Shown: positions 9,053 through 17,690 of the stretch, one piece after another
How the letters are laid out: every line of letters starts with the position of its first letter
Position numbering within the stretch: position 1 is the first letter of the stretch
Assembly (NCBI GenBank): GCA_900143635.1
Contig: FREY01000006.1
Span: 62,001 to 126,000 of the forward strand
DNA length: 64,000 nt
DNA from: Rhodobacteraceae bacterium Alg231-04
GTDB taxonomy: Bacteria; Pseudomonadota; Alphaproteobacteria; Rhodobacterales; Rhodobacteraceae
Reading direction: 5' to 3'
Program-made: the position numbers and the translations under genes
The notes under the pieces: model-generated
The model's database searches: none
Seen by the model: the letters and a program-made list of their open reading frames with translations, nothing else
Told to the model about the DNA's origin: nothing

Positions 9053-9795
9053 TCCGCATGGAAAACGTCCATAAGTCCTTTGGCGACAACCGCGTGCTGC
9101 AAGGCATGTCGCTGGAGATCCCCAAGGGCACCTCAATGGTGATCATCGGCGGCTCCGGCACCGGAAAATCGGTGGCCCTGAAAAGCGTCCTTGGTCTGAT
9201 CCAACCCGACGAAGGCCGCATTCTGGTCGACGGGAAGCCCGCAGGATCGGGCGACCGCGATGCCTTTCTGGCTCGTTTCGGCATGCTGTTTCAGGGCGGT
9301 GCCTTGTTTGATTCTCTGCCCGTCTGGCAAAATGTTGCCTTCCGCCTGCTGCGCGGCGCGCTGAAACGCCCGCCCGCAGAGGCGCGCGAGATTGCCATCG
9401 AGAAACTGCGCCGCGTCGGGCTGAAAGCAGATGTCGCCGACCGCCTTCCGGCGGAGTTGTCCGGCGGCATGCAAAAACGCGTCGGCCTTGCCCGTGCCAT
9501 CGCCGCCGAGCCCGAGATCATCTTTTTTGACGAGCCCACAACCGGCCTCGACCCGATCATGTCCGGTGTCATCAACGATCTGATCCGTGAGATCGTGGTC
9601 GAAATGGGCGCCACCGCCATGACCATCACCCACGACATGTCTTCGGTGCGCGCCATCGCCGACAACGTGGCGATGCTGCACGACGGGGTGATCCAATGGA
9701 CTGGCCCGGTGGCTGATATGGATGCCTCGGGCGACCCCTATCTGGATCAGTTCATCCACGGCCGCGCTGAGGGACCAATTGAAGCTGTGCGATAA
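9049..9795 (+). CDS. mlaF: MlaF-family ABC transporter ATP-binding protein
   Basis: A 248-residue ABC ATPase that powers the MlaE permease. Walker A GGSGTGKS is at residues 34-41. The signature is LSGGMQKRVGLARAI, Walker B is IIFFDEPTTGLDP, and the H-loop histidine is in TITHDMSS. The SGGMQKR signature and the FQGGALFDSLPVWQNV Q-loop are characteristic of the Mla/Ttg2A group. The ATG at 9049 overlaps the mlaE stop (ATGA); the reading frame extends upstream into mlaE but that part is not coding. A GC-rich palindromic region follows the gene. Confidence 0.95.
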   Translation: MIRMENVHKSFGDNRVLQGMSLEIPKGTSMVIIGGSGTGKSVALKSVLGLIQPDEGRILVDGKPAGSGDRDAFLARFGMLFQGGALFDSLPVWQNVAFRLLRGALKRPPAEAREIAIEKLRRVGLKADVADRLPAELSGGMQKRVGLARAIAAEPEIIFFDEPTTGLDPIMSGVINDLIREIVVEMGATAMTITHDMSSVRAIADNVAMLHDGVIQWTGPVADMDASGDPYLDQFIHGRAEGPIEAVR

Positions 9796-9813
9796 CACAG
9801 GCCTCTCATCTTT

Positions 9814-9929
9814 CCGCCAATACGCCCGCCGGAGATATCCACCGCCAAACCAGCGCCCGTCAGCAGGGGGGGGGCGAAGCGCCCGCCCATAGGGGCGGTC
9901 GGGCGCTGGCCGGGCCCCAAGCGGCCCGG
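9814..9929. repeat. palindromic GC-rich intergenic region after mlaF
   Basis: The 227-bp gap after mlaF holds nested inverted repeats. CAGCGCCCG (9851-9859) pairs with CGGGCGCTG (9900-9908). Inside that, GGGCG (9872-9876) pairs with CGCCC (9880-9884) around an AAG loop. A separate 7-bp stem CCGGGCC/GGCCCGG occupies 9910-9929. At 9814-9833 there is a degenerate copy of the intergenic repeat found at 4411 and 38242. A transcription end or mRNA-stabilising structure is likely; no T-tract follows. Confidence 0.55.
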
Positions 9930-10022
9930 CTGATGCGATTTGAAACAGCCTTCTCTATTTCTTTCGGGGCCGATGCACCCCGCGTCTTGCATCACACCCT
10001 TGTTTGACGTGATACATCCTTC

Positions 10023-10466
10023 ATGCTCTTGCGCCTCGCCACCCTGTCTCTGCTGATCCTCTACCCCGTCGCCTGGTTTGCGCCGCTGATGCGGGCGGGG
10101 CTGCTGCCGATCTTTGGGCTCAGCGAAATCAGCGTGTTCACCGGCCTGCGCAGCCTTTGGGACACGGACATTCTGCTGGCCGCAGTGGTCGCGGTCTTTG
10201 CCCTTATTGTACCCTACACAAAAACACTCTGGCTGGTGCTGATCCAATGGGGCGTCATGGGCCGGAGCGGACTGGGGCTGCTGCATGTTCTGGGTAGGTT
10301 TGCCATGGCCGATGTCTTTCTCATCGCGCTTTATATCACCCTGGCCAAGGGCATCAGCTATGCGACGATCCAAACCGCCTGGGGCCTTTATCTGTTCACC
10401 GGCTGCATCCTGACCTCTATCAGCCTTGGCCTGCTGACGGACCGTGATCAGATCCGACAGCAATAG
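10023..10466 (+). CDS. paraquat-inducible protein A (PqiA) domain membrane protein
   Basis: A 147-residue protein with about four transmembrane helices. The order FAPLMRAGLLPIFGLSEISVFTGLRSLWD, a hydrophobic helix, VPYTKTLWLVLI and GRFAMADVFLIALYI matches a single PqiA domain; E. coli PqiA has two. PqiA proteins work with MCE proteins (PqiB) in lipid traffic across the envelope. Its position beside mlaE/mlaF suggests a shared role in outer-membrane lipid homeostasis, but a hairpin-rich gap of 227 bp separates it from mlaF, so it may have its own promoter. Confidence 0.75.
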   Translation: MLLRLATLSLLILYPVAWFAPLMRAGLLPIFGLSEISVFTGLRSLWDTDILLAAVVAVFALIVPYTKTLWLVLIQWGVMGRSGLGLLHVLGRFAMADVFLIALYITLAKGISYATIQTAWGLYLFTGCILTSISLGLLTDRDQIRQQ

Positions 10467-10633
10467 CCCGCCGCCAGGCCTTAGGCTTGATTTGCGACAA
10501 ATTCACCCCATCCTCATTTAGGCATTCAACGACACCGGACAGTGAAGTGGGGGACGCGGAACATCCGGATGCTACACATCATTGGCAGCCGTATGGGTCT
10601 CGTCTGTATGTGGGTTTAAAGGGGGGTCTATCC

Positions 10634-11422
10634 ATGTCCGTCCGCGTATTATTACTTACTATTCAGGCGCTGTTTCTGCGCCTCACTCTGGTGATGATTT
10701 GCGCCGCAGCGCTGGCCGCTGTCACCGCCACTTCGCTTAGCGCCCTTGGGATCTGGCCCTGGCTGGAACTGCAAGCCGGGCTGGGCGGGGCGACATATCC
10801 GCAGGCTGGCATGATCGCACAGATCACCCTCACCGCGCTTTTTGTCATGCTGGCATTCTACCTTCCGACCAATGCACGCATGCTGGCGCTGGAACGCAGT
10901 CACCGCCGGTTTTCCATGCAGATGGAGGATGTGGCCCACGCCTATGCCGCCGTCCATGCCGCTGACCGCGGTGAGACCTTCGCGCTGGCCTCGGAATTTG
11001 ATGCGGTCAAAAGCCGGATGAGCTTTTTGAACGATCACCCTGACCTCGGCGGGCTGGAGCCCGAAGTGCTGGAGGTTGCCGCCCAGATGAGCCAGGTCAG
11101 CCACGAGCTGGCCGAGACCTATTCAGATGCCAATGTGGCCCGCGCCCGCACCTTCCTCAAGCAACGTCAGGAAGAGACCGAGCAATTCTCTGCCCGGCTG
11201 GAAGACGCCAAGATCATCCTGCACGAATTGCAGCAATGGACCCGCGATGTAGAGATCGAGGAGAGCATCGCCCGTTCGCAGCTGAACCGCCTGCGGTCCG
11301 AGTTGTTCGAGCTTTTGCCGGAACTTTCGGCGCTGCAGTCAGAGCGCAAGTCAGACAGTTCCCGCGCCAGTGTGGTCCCAATGGGCAAAGCGCGCAGCGA
11401 GGCTCCAAAGCGGCCTGAGTGA
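10634..11422 (+). CDS. hypothetical membrane-anchored coiled-coil protein
   Basis: A 262-residue protein. Residues 1-40 and about 57-80 form two hydrophobic helices (LTLVMICAAALAAVTATSL; IAQITLTALFVMLAFYLP). The remainder is charged and mostly helical, with a coiled-coil-like FLKQRQEETEQFSARLEDAKIILHELQQWTRDVEIEES region. The ATG at 10634 has GGGGGG about 6-10 nt upstream. The first codons include two TTA leucines in a row, which are rare in this GC-rich sequence and might slow early translation. Relatives in this group are sometimes named DNA repair protein, but I see no domain for that. Confidence 0.55.
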   Translation: MSVRVLLLTIQALFLRLTLVMICAAALAAVTATSLSALGIWPWLELQAGLGGATYPQAGMIAQITLTALFVMLAFYLPTNARMLALERSHRRFSMQMEDVAHAYAAVHAADRGETFALASEFDAVKSRMSFLNDHPDLGGLEPEVLEVAAQMSQVSHELAETYSDANVARARTFLKQRQEETEQFSARLEDAKIILHELQQWTRDVEIEESIARSQLNRLRSELFELLPELSALQSERKSDSSRASVVPMGKARSEAPKRPE

Positions 11423-11564
11423 TGTGAACAACCATCCAGTTGAAAACTGACCCGTCTTACAGGTGTCTCACTCCAGCGCCGCGCCGCTCACTGTCGCAGA
11501 TCGCAGTTCATCAGCGCCGCTGGCGCGAAAAATGCCGAACGACGGCAGCGGCGCGGCCACCCGA

Positions 11565-12014
11565 TCACCGCTTGGCTGCGAAAAAGTCTTTCAGCAAACG
11601 TTCCGCAGCCGGGCCTGAAATGCCGTCATAGACTTCAGGGCTGTGATGCGCCTGCGGGTGGTCAAACACCCGCGCACCATGGGCGACACCGCCGGATTTG
11701 GGATCACCTGCACCGTAGTAAACCCGGCCAATCCGCGCCGCCGCAATGGCGGCAGCACACATCGCGCAGGGTTCCAGCGTCACATATAGATCATATCCGC
11801 TCAGCCGTTCTGTACCTGCAGCCGCGCAGGCCGCGCGGATCACCTCAATCTCAGCATGGGCGGTGGGGTCGCATTTCTCGCGGGTGCGGTTGCCGCCTGC
11901 GGCCACGACCTGCCCATCCGGCGCGATCAGCACCGCGCCCACCGGCACTTCGCCGCGTTCTGCGGCAGCGCGCGCCTCGGACAGCGCCTGATCCATATGT
12001 GAGCGAAACACCAT
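11565..12014 (-). CDS. tadA: tRNA-specific adenosine deaminase TadA
   Basis: A 149-residue zinc deaminase that converts A34 to inosine in tRNA-Arg(ACG). The zinc and catalytic residues are His53 and Glu55 in THAE-type DPTAHAEI, and Cys83/Cys86 in LEPCAMC. The C-terminal [22 protein letters not shown] segment and the final helix ending FFAAKR fit bacterial TadA rather than a cytidine or guanine deaminase. It is transcribed divergently from rluB, with 63 bp between the two starts. Confidence 0.94.
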   Translation of the reverse strand: MVFRSHMDQALSEARAAAERGEVPVGAVLIAPDGQVVAAGGNRTREKCDPTAHAEIEVIRAACAAAGTERLSGYDLYVTLEPCAMCAAAIAAARIGRVYYGAGDPKSGGVAHGARVFDHPQAHHSPEVYDGISGPAAERLLKDFFAAKR

Positions 12015-12077
12015 ATCCCTTCCTGCCCCGGAATGGATGCTTTCGCAAGGCGGCCAAATCCTCTATGGGCTGGTTGC

Positions 12078-13193
12078 ATGAGCAAACGTCCGACATCCCC
12101 CGCCGACACCCCCGACGCAAAGACGCCCACCGGTGATCGTATCGCCAAGGTTCTGGGCCGCGCCGGCGTGGCCTCTCGCCGCGAGGCTGAGCGGATGATC
12201 GAAGCCGGCCGCGTCAGCGTCAATGGCGAGAAAATCACCAGCCCGGCGCTGAACGTCACCTCGAAGGACAAGATCCTTGTGGATGGCAAACCGGTGGCCG
12301 AACCGGAACCGGCACGGCTCTGGCTCTATCACAAACCCTCGGGTCTGGTGACCACCACCAGCGATGAGAAGGGTCGCAAGACAATCTTTGACGAGCTGCC
12401 CGAGGATCTGCCGCGGGTGATGACCGTTGGCCGTCTTGACCTCAATTCCGAAGGCTTGCTGCTGCTGACCAATGATGGCGGCATCAAGCGTCAGCTGGAA
12501 CTGCCCTCCACCGGCTGGCTGCGCCGCTACCGGGTGCGCATCAACGGCCGCCCGCAGGAGGCCGATTTCGAGCCACTGCGCAAAGGTCTGACCGTCGACG
12601 GTGAGCGCTTCCAGCCGATGACCGTGGCAATCGACCGCCAGCAGGGCGCCAACGCATGGCTGACCGTGGGGTTGCGCGAAGGCAAAAACCGCGAGATCCG
12701 CCGCGCCATGGAGGACATCGGCTTCAACGTGAACCGGCTGCTGCGCGTCTCTTATGGTCCGTTCCAGCTGGGTCAGCTGAAACTGGGCGAAGTGGAGGAA
12801 ATCCGCCGCCGTGTGATGCGCGACCAACTGGGTCTTGAGGCCGAGCCGGAAGAAGACGTGGTCAAGAAAAAGCGGTTTGTCCGCAAGAAGCCCAGCTCGA
12901 TGGCGGGGCGCCCCGGCGCGCCCAAAGACCCATCTGCCAGCGGCCGTCCCGGCCCGCGCGGTCAGGGTGGACAGGGTGGTCAGGGCAGATCCGGCGGCTA
13001 CAGCAGCGAACGGGGCGGTGAGCGAGGCCAGTCCCGCGGTGGAGCAGGTGGCGGTACTGGCCGTGGTGTCAGCAGCGGGAAGCCGGGTGGGAAGCCTGTC
13101 GGCAGACCCGGCGCACCGGCAGGCAAGCGCCCCTCAAACCGCAGCGATGGCAAGCCCGGCGGCCGCCCCGGCGGGAAAAATCCGCGCCGCTGA
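12078..13193 (+). CDS. rluB: 23S rRNA pseudouridine synthase, RluB/RsuA family
   Basis: A 371-residue enzyme with an N-terminal S4 RNA-binding domain ([29 protein letters not shown], residues 21-50). The pseudouridine synthase core has catalytic Asp121 in [18 protein letters not shown]. The C-terminal [31 protein letters not shown] segment is typical of RluB/RluE/RsuA enzymes. After about residue 265 comes a roughly 100-residue Gly/Arg/Pro/Lys-rich disordered tail, probably an RNA-binding extension common in alphaproteobacteria. The start is the ATG at 12078. Assignment to RluB rather than RluE/RsuA rests on the family context and long tail. Confidence 0.85.
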   Translation: MSKRPTSPADTPDAKTPTGDRIAKVLGRAGVASRREAERMIEAGRVSVNGEKITSPALNVTSKDKILVDGKPVAEPEPARLWLYHKPSGLVTTTSDEKGRKTIFDELPEDLPRVMTVGRLDLNSEGLLLLTNDGGIKRQLELPSTGWLRRYRVRINGRPQEADFEPLRKGLTVDGERFQPMTVAIDRQQGANAWLTVGLREGKNREIRRAMEDIGFNVNRLLRVSYGPFQLGQLKLGEVEEIRRRVMRDQLGLEAEPEEDVVKKKRFVRKKPSSMAGRPGAPKDPSASGRPGPRGQGGQGGQGRSGGYSSERGGERGQSRGGAGGGTGRGVSSGKPGGKPVGRPGAPAGKRPSNRSDGKPGGRPGGKNPRR

Positions 13194-13279
13194 GGGATTT
13201 GCGCTGAACTTCCCCTAGGAATACCCGCCCCTGCGACCTAGATTTGATGCAGTGACGACGTGTTAACCGGGGAAACTGT

Positions 13280-13354
13280 GTGCAGAAACTAGCCTTCGCC
13301 GCCTTGTTCATTTTGATGCTTGGCCTCTCCACCGGCTGGATCGTGGGGGGCTGA
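13280..13354 (+). CDS. 24-codon single-helix membrane peptide (candidate)
   Basis: GTG start with GGGGAA 6-8 nt upstream, ending at TGA just 4 nt before the XpaC gene. The product starts MQKLAFAALFILMLGLSTGW and ends with a short IVGG tail: one hydrophobic helix after a lysine near the N-terminus. It has its own ribosome site and tight spacing to the next gene, so it is a plausible translated small protein or leader for the stress-type module that follows. Nothing in the sequence shows a function. Confidence 0.45.
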   Translation: MQKLAFAALFILMLGLSTGWIVGG

Positions 13355-13358
13355 TCAT

Positions 13359-14252
13359 ATGGCAAAACGTTTTGGCGGGCGGTTCAGCCCCGATGGCACC
13401 GACAGTTCCGACCCGTCCGCGCCGCAGGCAACTGTCCGAAATGCGCAGATTGATCCGGCGGGGCTGCGCAGCAATCTGATGTTCCTGCCCGCAGCGCTTC
13501 TGCTGTTGATGTCGCTCAATGACGGGGCGACCGGCCTTGCGCTGGGTCTGATCGGTGCAGGCCTCTGGACGCTTGGCGCATGGTTGTTGCGCGAAGGCAT
13601 GCGCGCCCAGGCCGCCTATGACGCGCGCCGCGTGGCCCGCCGTCCGGCCATGCCACGCAAGATTTTCGCCGCAGCCCTTGCAGGTGTCGGCGCCGCATTG
13701 GCCGCCTGGAAGGCAGAACCGGGGATTGCCATTGCCGCCGTCTATGCCGTGGCCACCGCCGGGCTGCATATTGCTGCCTTTGGCATCGATCCGATGCGTG
13801 ACAAGGGCATCGAAGGCGTCGATAATTTCCAGCAGTCCCGCGTTGCCCGCGCCGTAGACGAGGCCGAGGAACATCTGGCCGCGATGAAAGACGCCGCCCT
13901 GCGCGCGCAGGACCGCAAGATCGACGCCCGTGTCGAACAGTTCCAATCGGTTGCCCGCGATCTGTTTCGCACGGTTGAGGAAGACCCCGGTGACCTAACG
14001 GCCGCGCGCAAATACCTGACCGTCTATCTGCAGGGCGCGCGCGATGCGACGATCAAATTCGCCGACATCTATGGCCGTAGCCGCGACGCAGAGGCGCGCG
14101 CCTCATATCTGGCGCTGCTGGATGATCTGGAACAGAATTTCACCGCCCGTACCGCCAAGCTGCTGATCGAAGACCGCAGCGGGCTGGATATCGAAATTGA
14201 CGTGCTGCGCGATCGTTTGCAGCGCGAAGGGGTCCGTCTGGACCGTGACTAA
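13359..14252 (+). CDS. XpaC-like (5-bromo-4-chloroindolyl phosphate hydrolysis) family protein
   Basis: A 297-residue protein. Two long hydrophobic stretches (FLPAALLLLMSLNDGATGLALGLIGAGLWTLGAWLL and FAAALAGVGAALAAWKAEPGIAIAAVYAVATAGLHIAAF) precede a soluble helical C-terminal domain. That domain includes RKIDARVEQFQSVARDLFRTVEEDPGDLTAARKYLTVYLQGARDATIKFADIYGRS, which matches the XpaC family. In other bacteria xpaC lies next to a TelA-family gene, as here. It is the first long gene of a co-directional set that runs to 18800. The biochemical role is unsettled; an envelope-stress role is inferred from the neighbours. Confidence 0.8.
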   Translation: MAKRFGGRFSPDGTDSSDPSAPQATVRNAQIDPAGLRSNLMFLPAALLLLMSLNDGATGLALGLIGAGLWTLGAWLLREGMRAQAAYDARRVARRPAMPRKIFAAALAGVGAALAAWKAEPGIAIAAVYAVATAGLHIAAFGIDPMRDKGIEGVDNFQQSRVARAVDEAEEHLAAMKDAALRAQDRKIDARVEQFQSVARDLFRTVEEDPGDLTAARKYLTVYLQGARDATIKFADIYGRSRDAEARASYLALLDDLEQNFTARTAKLLIEDRSGLDIEIDVLRDRLQREGVRLDRD

Positions 14253-14273
14253 GTTTTACTGAGGAGCCTGTTG

Positions 14274-15464
14274 ATGTCCGAGACCATTCAGAAAAAAGCC
14301 GCCGAAGCACAAACCCTTGTCGACGAGGTCACCGCCATCACCCTGGCTGAGCCATTGGCCGAGATCCAATCTCTGGCCGAAGCGCCGCCCGAAGCCAGTG
14401 CCGCGATCACCGCGCGCATGGGTGAACTGGATATGACCGATAGCAATTCGATCATCGGATTTGGATCGGGCGCCCAGGCGGAATTGCAGGAAATCAGCCA
14501 AGCCATGCTGACGGATGTGCGCAACAAGGATGTGGGCCCCGCCGGCGACTCTCTGCGCGGCATCGTCACCACCATCCGCGGCTTTTCGGTCTCGGAACTG
14601 GATGTGCGTCGCAAGCAGAGCTTTTGGGAAAAACTGCTGGGGCGCGCCGCGCCCTTTGCCAAATTCACCGCGCGCTATGAAACCGTGCAGGGCCAGATCG
14701 ACAAGGTCACCGACGATCTGCTAGGCCACGAGCACAAGCTGCTGAAAGACATCAAATCGCTTGATGTGCTCTATGATAAGACGCTCAACTTTTATGATGA
14801 GCTGGCGCTCTATATCGCTGCGGGCGAAGCAAAGATTGCCGATCTGGACGCCAATGACATCCCCGCCAAGGAGGCCGCCGTGCAGGCCGCCGCCGAGGCT
14901 GATCAGGTGATGCAGGCGCAGGAGCTGCGCGATCTGCGCGCCGCGCGCGACGATCTGGAACGCCGGGTACATGACCTGAAACTAACCCGTCAGGTCACCA
15001 TGCAGTCGCTGCCCTCCATCCGGCTGGTACAGGAAAACGACAAGTCGTTGGTGACCAAGATCAATTCGACGCTGGTCAACACCGTGCCGCTCTGGGAAAC
15101 CCAGCTGGCACAGGCCGTGACCATCCAGCGCTCGGCCGAGGCCGCCCATGCGGTGCGCGCCGCCAATGATCTGACGAACGAGCTCTTGACCTCCAACGCC
15201 GCCAACCTGCGCGACAGCAACAAGATCGTGCGCGAAGAGATGGAGCGCGGCGTCTTTGACATCGAAGCGGTAAAACAGGCCAATGCGGATCTGATCGGCA
15301 CTATTCAGGACAGCTTGGCCATTGCCGATGAAGGCAAGGCAAAACGTGCCGCCGCAGAAGCGGAGCTGAAGAAAATGGAGGCTGAACTGCGCGACACGCT
15401 TGCAGCCGCCAAGGCACGGCGCGATGGTGTGGGTGACAATGCCGGCACGGCGGTGCCCGGCTGA
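14274..15464 (+). CDS. toxic anion resistance protein, TelA family
   Basis: A 396-residue, largely helical cytoplasmic protein of the TelA/KlaA family. The ATG at 14274 has GAGGAG 7 nt upstream. Typical TelA segments are IIGFGSGAQAELQEISQAML near the N-terminus, the central VQGQIDKVTDDLLGHEHKLLKDIKSLDVLYDKTLNFYDELALYIAAGE, and LPSIRLVQENDKSLVTKINSTLVNTVPLWETQLAQAVTIQRS. TelA proteins were named for tellurite resistance but are widely linked to envelope-stress gene sets. It follows the XpaC-like gene by 21 bp and is followed by a lipoprotein gene by 30 bp, so it is probably in one operon. Confidence 0.88.
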   Translation: MSETIQKKAAEAQTLVDEVTAITLAEPLAEIQSLAEAPPEASAAITARMGELDMTDSNSIIGFGSGAQAELQEISQAMLTDVRNKDVGPAGDSLRGIVTTIRGFSVSELDVRRKQSFWEKLLGRAAPFAKFTARYETVQGQIDKVTDDLLGHEHKLLKDIKSLDVLYDKTLNFYDELALYIAAGEAKIADLDANDIPAKEAAVQAAAEADQVMQAQELRDLRAARDDLERRVHDLKLTRQVTMQSLPSIRLVQENDKSLVTKINSTLVNTVPLWETQLAQAVTIQRSAEAAHAVRAANDLTNELLTSNAANLRDSNKIVREEMERGVFDIEAVKQANADLIGTIQDSLAIADEGKAKRAAAEAELKKMEAELRDTLAAAKARRDGVGDNAGTAVPG

Positions 15465-15494
15465 TCAGCACCTTCATTGCGGGGCAAAGGGTAT

Positions 15495-16433
15495 ATGCGG
15501 CGGATTACCGGGTTTTCATGTCTGACGGCAGCGCTTCTGGCACTGGCGGGCTGTGAAGTGACGGCGCCGCGCCTGTCGCTGATCCCGGCCGAACGCCCCA
15601 CGAACCTGACCCCGCAACCGCCCTCGCCCCGCAGCGCGCAGCTGGCAGCCTATTATGCCGGGCTGGAGCGCGACTTACTGGTGCGCGGGTTGCTGCGCAC
15701 GGACGGTGGCGGCCCGGAGGTTGCCTTTGACGCCGAGGATCTGGCCGAGAACTTCGAACAGATCGCTTTTTACGCCGAATATAACGGCGCTGGCGCCTCA
15801 GCAGGGCCCGGAACCAGCGGCGTTCTGACCCGCTGGGAAAAACCCGTTCGCGTCAACGCCGTCTATGGCCCCTCGGTGACACCGGAAGAACGCGACATAG
15901 ATGCCGCCGTGGTCGAGGCCTATACCGCCCGCCTGTCCCGGCTTACCAATCACCCGGTTGCCATGTCGACCGAACGGCGCAGCAATTTCACCGTTATCTT
16001 TGCCAGCCTCGACGATGCCGCCTTTGTTGGCCAGCAGGTGCGCGCGGCTATCCCGCAGATCAGTTCCGAGAACCTGCAGTTTTTCATGAACCCGCCGCGC
16101 AGCTATTATTGCATGGTGCTGGCGGCCTCTGATCCGGCCAATCCGGCCACCTACAACCGTGCCGTCGCACTGATCCGCGCCGAACACCCCGATCTGGTGC
16201 GCAAAAGCTGCGTCCACGAGGAGATCGCTCAGGGCCTTGGCCTCAGTAATGACAGCCCGCGCGCGCGGCCCTCAATCTTTAATGACGACGACGAATTTGC
16301 CCTGCTCACCAGCCATGACGAAAAGCTGCTGACCATGCTCTATGATCCACGGCTTGCGCCCGGAATGAGCGCCGAACAGGCCCGTCCCGTCACCCGCATC
16401 ATTGCCCGCGAACTGATGGGGCAGAACCTCTAG
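15495..16433 (+). CDS. DUF2927 lipoprotein
   Basis: A 312-residue exported protein. The signal sequence MRRITGFSCLTAALLALAGC ends in a lipobox (LAGC, Cys20), so it should be lipid-modified. The mature part resembles the DUF2927 family: DLAENFEQIAFYAEYN, RWEKPVRVNAVYG, SRLTNHPV and a C-terminal SCVHEEIAQGLGLSNDSPRARPSIFNDDDEFALLTSHDEKLLTMLYDPRL. The HEEIAQGLG stretch has an HExxxxxxG pattern that resembles a degenerate metalloprotease-like helix. It sits between telA and the SPFH gene and is probably the envelope-facing member of the module. Confidence 0.75.
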   Translation: MRRITGFSCLTAALLALAGCEVTAPRLSLIPAERPTNLTPQPPSPRSAQLAAYYAGLERDLLVRGLLRTDGGGPEVAFDAEDLAENFEQIAFYAEYNGAGASAGPGTSGVLTRWEKPVRVNAVYGPSVTPEERDIDAAVVEAYTARLSRLTNHPVAMSTERRSNFTVIFASLDDAAFVGQQVRAAIPQISSENLQFFMNPPRSYYCMVLAASDPANPATYNRAVALIRAEHPDLVRKSCVHEEIAQGLGLSNDSPRARPSIFNDDDEFALLTSHDEKLLTMLYDPRLAPGMSAEQARPVTRIIARELMGQNL

Positions 16434-16468
16434 ATTTTACGATTTTCACGCACGAAAGGACCAGACCC

Positions 16469-17617
16469 ATGGGCATTTTCGATTTTCTATCCGGCCAGTT
16501 CATTGACGTTATCCACTGGGTGGACGACACCCGCGATACCATGGTCTGGCGCTTTGAGCGCGAAGGCCACGAGATCAAATACGGCGCCAAGCTGACGGTG
16601 CGCGAAGGCCAGTCGGCGGTTTTCGTGCATGAAGGCCAGCTGGCCGATGTCTTCACCCCCGGGCTCTATATGCTTGAGACCAACAACATGCCGGTGATGA
16701 CCACGCTGCAGCACTGGGACCACGGGTTCAAATCCCCATTCAAATCCGAGATCTACTTCGTCAACACCACCCGGTTCAACAATCTGAAATGGGGCACCAA
16801 AAACCCGATCATGCTGCGTGATCCGGAGTTCGGCCCGACCCGCATCCGCGCCTATGGCACCTATACGGTGCGCGTGAAAGATCCGGCCCGCTTCCTGACC
16901 GAAATCGTCGGCACGGACGGCGAATTCACCATGGACGAGATTTCCTATCAGATCCGCAATATCATCGTGCAGGAGTTCTCTCGGGTCATCGCAGGCTCCG
17001 GCATCCCGGTGCTGGATATGGCCGCCAACACGGCCGACCTGGGCAAGCTGATTGCCGCCGAAGTCTCTCCCGTTCTGGACGGATACGGCTTGGAGATGCC
17101 CGAATTCTACATTGAAAACATCTCTTTGCCGCCCGCGGTTGAGGCGGCACTGGACAAGCGCACCTCGATGGGGCTGGCCGGTGATCTTGGCCGGTTCACG
17201 CAGTATTCAGCGGCCGAAGCCATGACAGCCGCAGCCCGCAACCCGGCCGGCGGCGGTATGGCCGCGGGTCTGGGTGCAGGTATGGGCATGGCGATGGCGC
17301 AGAACATGGCAGCGGGTCAGGCCGCAGGTCCCTGGGGCGCCGCCCCTGCCCCCGCTGCACAGCCAGCCGCAGCCCCCGTTGCACCGCCGCCGCCCCCGGC
17401 CGAACACGTCTGGCACATTGCCGAGAACGGCCAGACCTCGGGGCCGTTTTCCAAGGCCCGTATGGGGCGCATGGCCGCCGAGGGCGCCCTGAAACGCGAC
17501 AGTCATGTCTGGACCCCCGGTCAGGACGGCTGGATGCGGGCCGAAGACGTGGCTGAACTGGCGCAGCTCTTTACCATTCTGCCCCCGCCGCCCCCACCGC
17601 CGCCGCCCGGGGCCTGA
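16469..17617 (+). CDS. SPFH (virion-core-like) protein with C-terminal GYF_2 domain
   Basis: A 382-residue protein. The N-terminal 250 residues match the SPFH/Band-7 type known from Bacillus YdjI: IDVIHWVDDTRDTMVWRFEREGHEIKYGAKLTVREGQSAVFVHEGQLADVFTPGLYMLETNNMPV, then FGPTRIRAYGTYTVRVKDPARFL. A Gly/Ala/Met/Pro linker follows. Residues near 315-370 form a GYF_2-like domain (WHIAENGQTSGPFSKARMGRMAAEGALKRDSHVWTPGQDGWMRAEDV). The protein ends in a run of nine prolines. Bacterial proteins of this group often sit with zinc-ribbon membrane proteins and PspA. Here the zinc-ribbon partner is next, but PspA is absent. Confidence 0.82.
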   Translation: MGIFDFLSGQFIDVIHWVDDTRDTMVWRFEREGHEIKYGAKLTVREGQSAVFVHEGQLADVFTPGLYMLETNNMPVMTTLQHWDHGFKSPFKSEIYFVNTTRFNNLKWGTKNPIMLRDPEFGPTRIRAYGTYTVRVKDPARFLTEIVGTDGEFTMDEISYQIRNIIVQEFSRVIAGSGIPVLDMAANTADLGKLIAAEVSPVLDGYGLEMPEFYIENISLPPAVEAALDKRTSMGLAGDLGRFTQYSAAEAMTAAARNPAGGGMAAGLGAGMGMAMAQNMAAGQAAGPWGAAPAPAAQPAAAPVAPPPPPAEHVWHIAENGQTSGPFSKARMGRMAAEGALKRDSHVWTPGQDGWMRAEDVAELAQLFTILPPPPPPPPPGA

Positions 17618-17643
17618 ATCTGCGGCGTGCAGTTCCAATTATT

Positions 17644-17667
17644 GGGGCCACTGGCCCCACCTTCCCT
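17644..17667 (+). terminator. hairpin with T-tract between SPFH and zinc-ribbon genes
   Basis: GGGGCC and GGCCCC form a stem (17644-17649 and 17653-17658) around a 3-nt ACT loop and are followed within 12 nt by TTTT. It lies only 24 bp before the TTG start of the next gene, so it may be a partial terminator that lowers expression of the zinc-ribbon gene, or a 3' stabiliser for the upstream operon mRNA. Confidence 0.4.
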
Positions 17668-17690
17668 TTTGATTACCGGATTGCCGAGCC

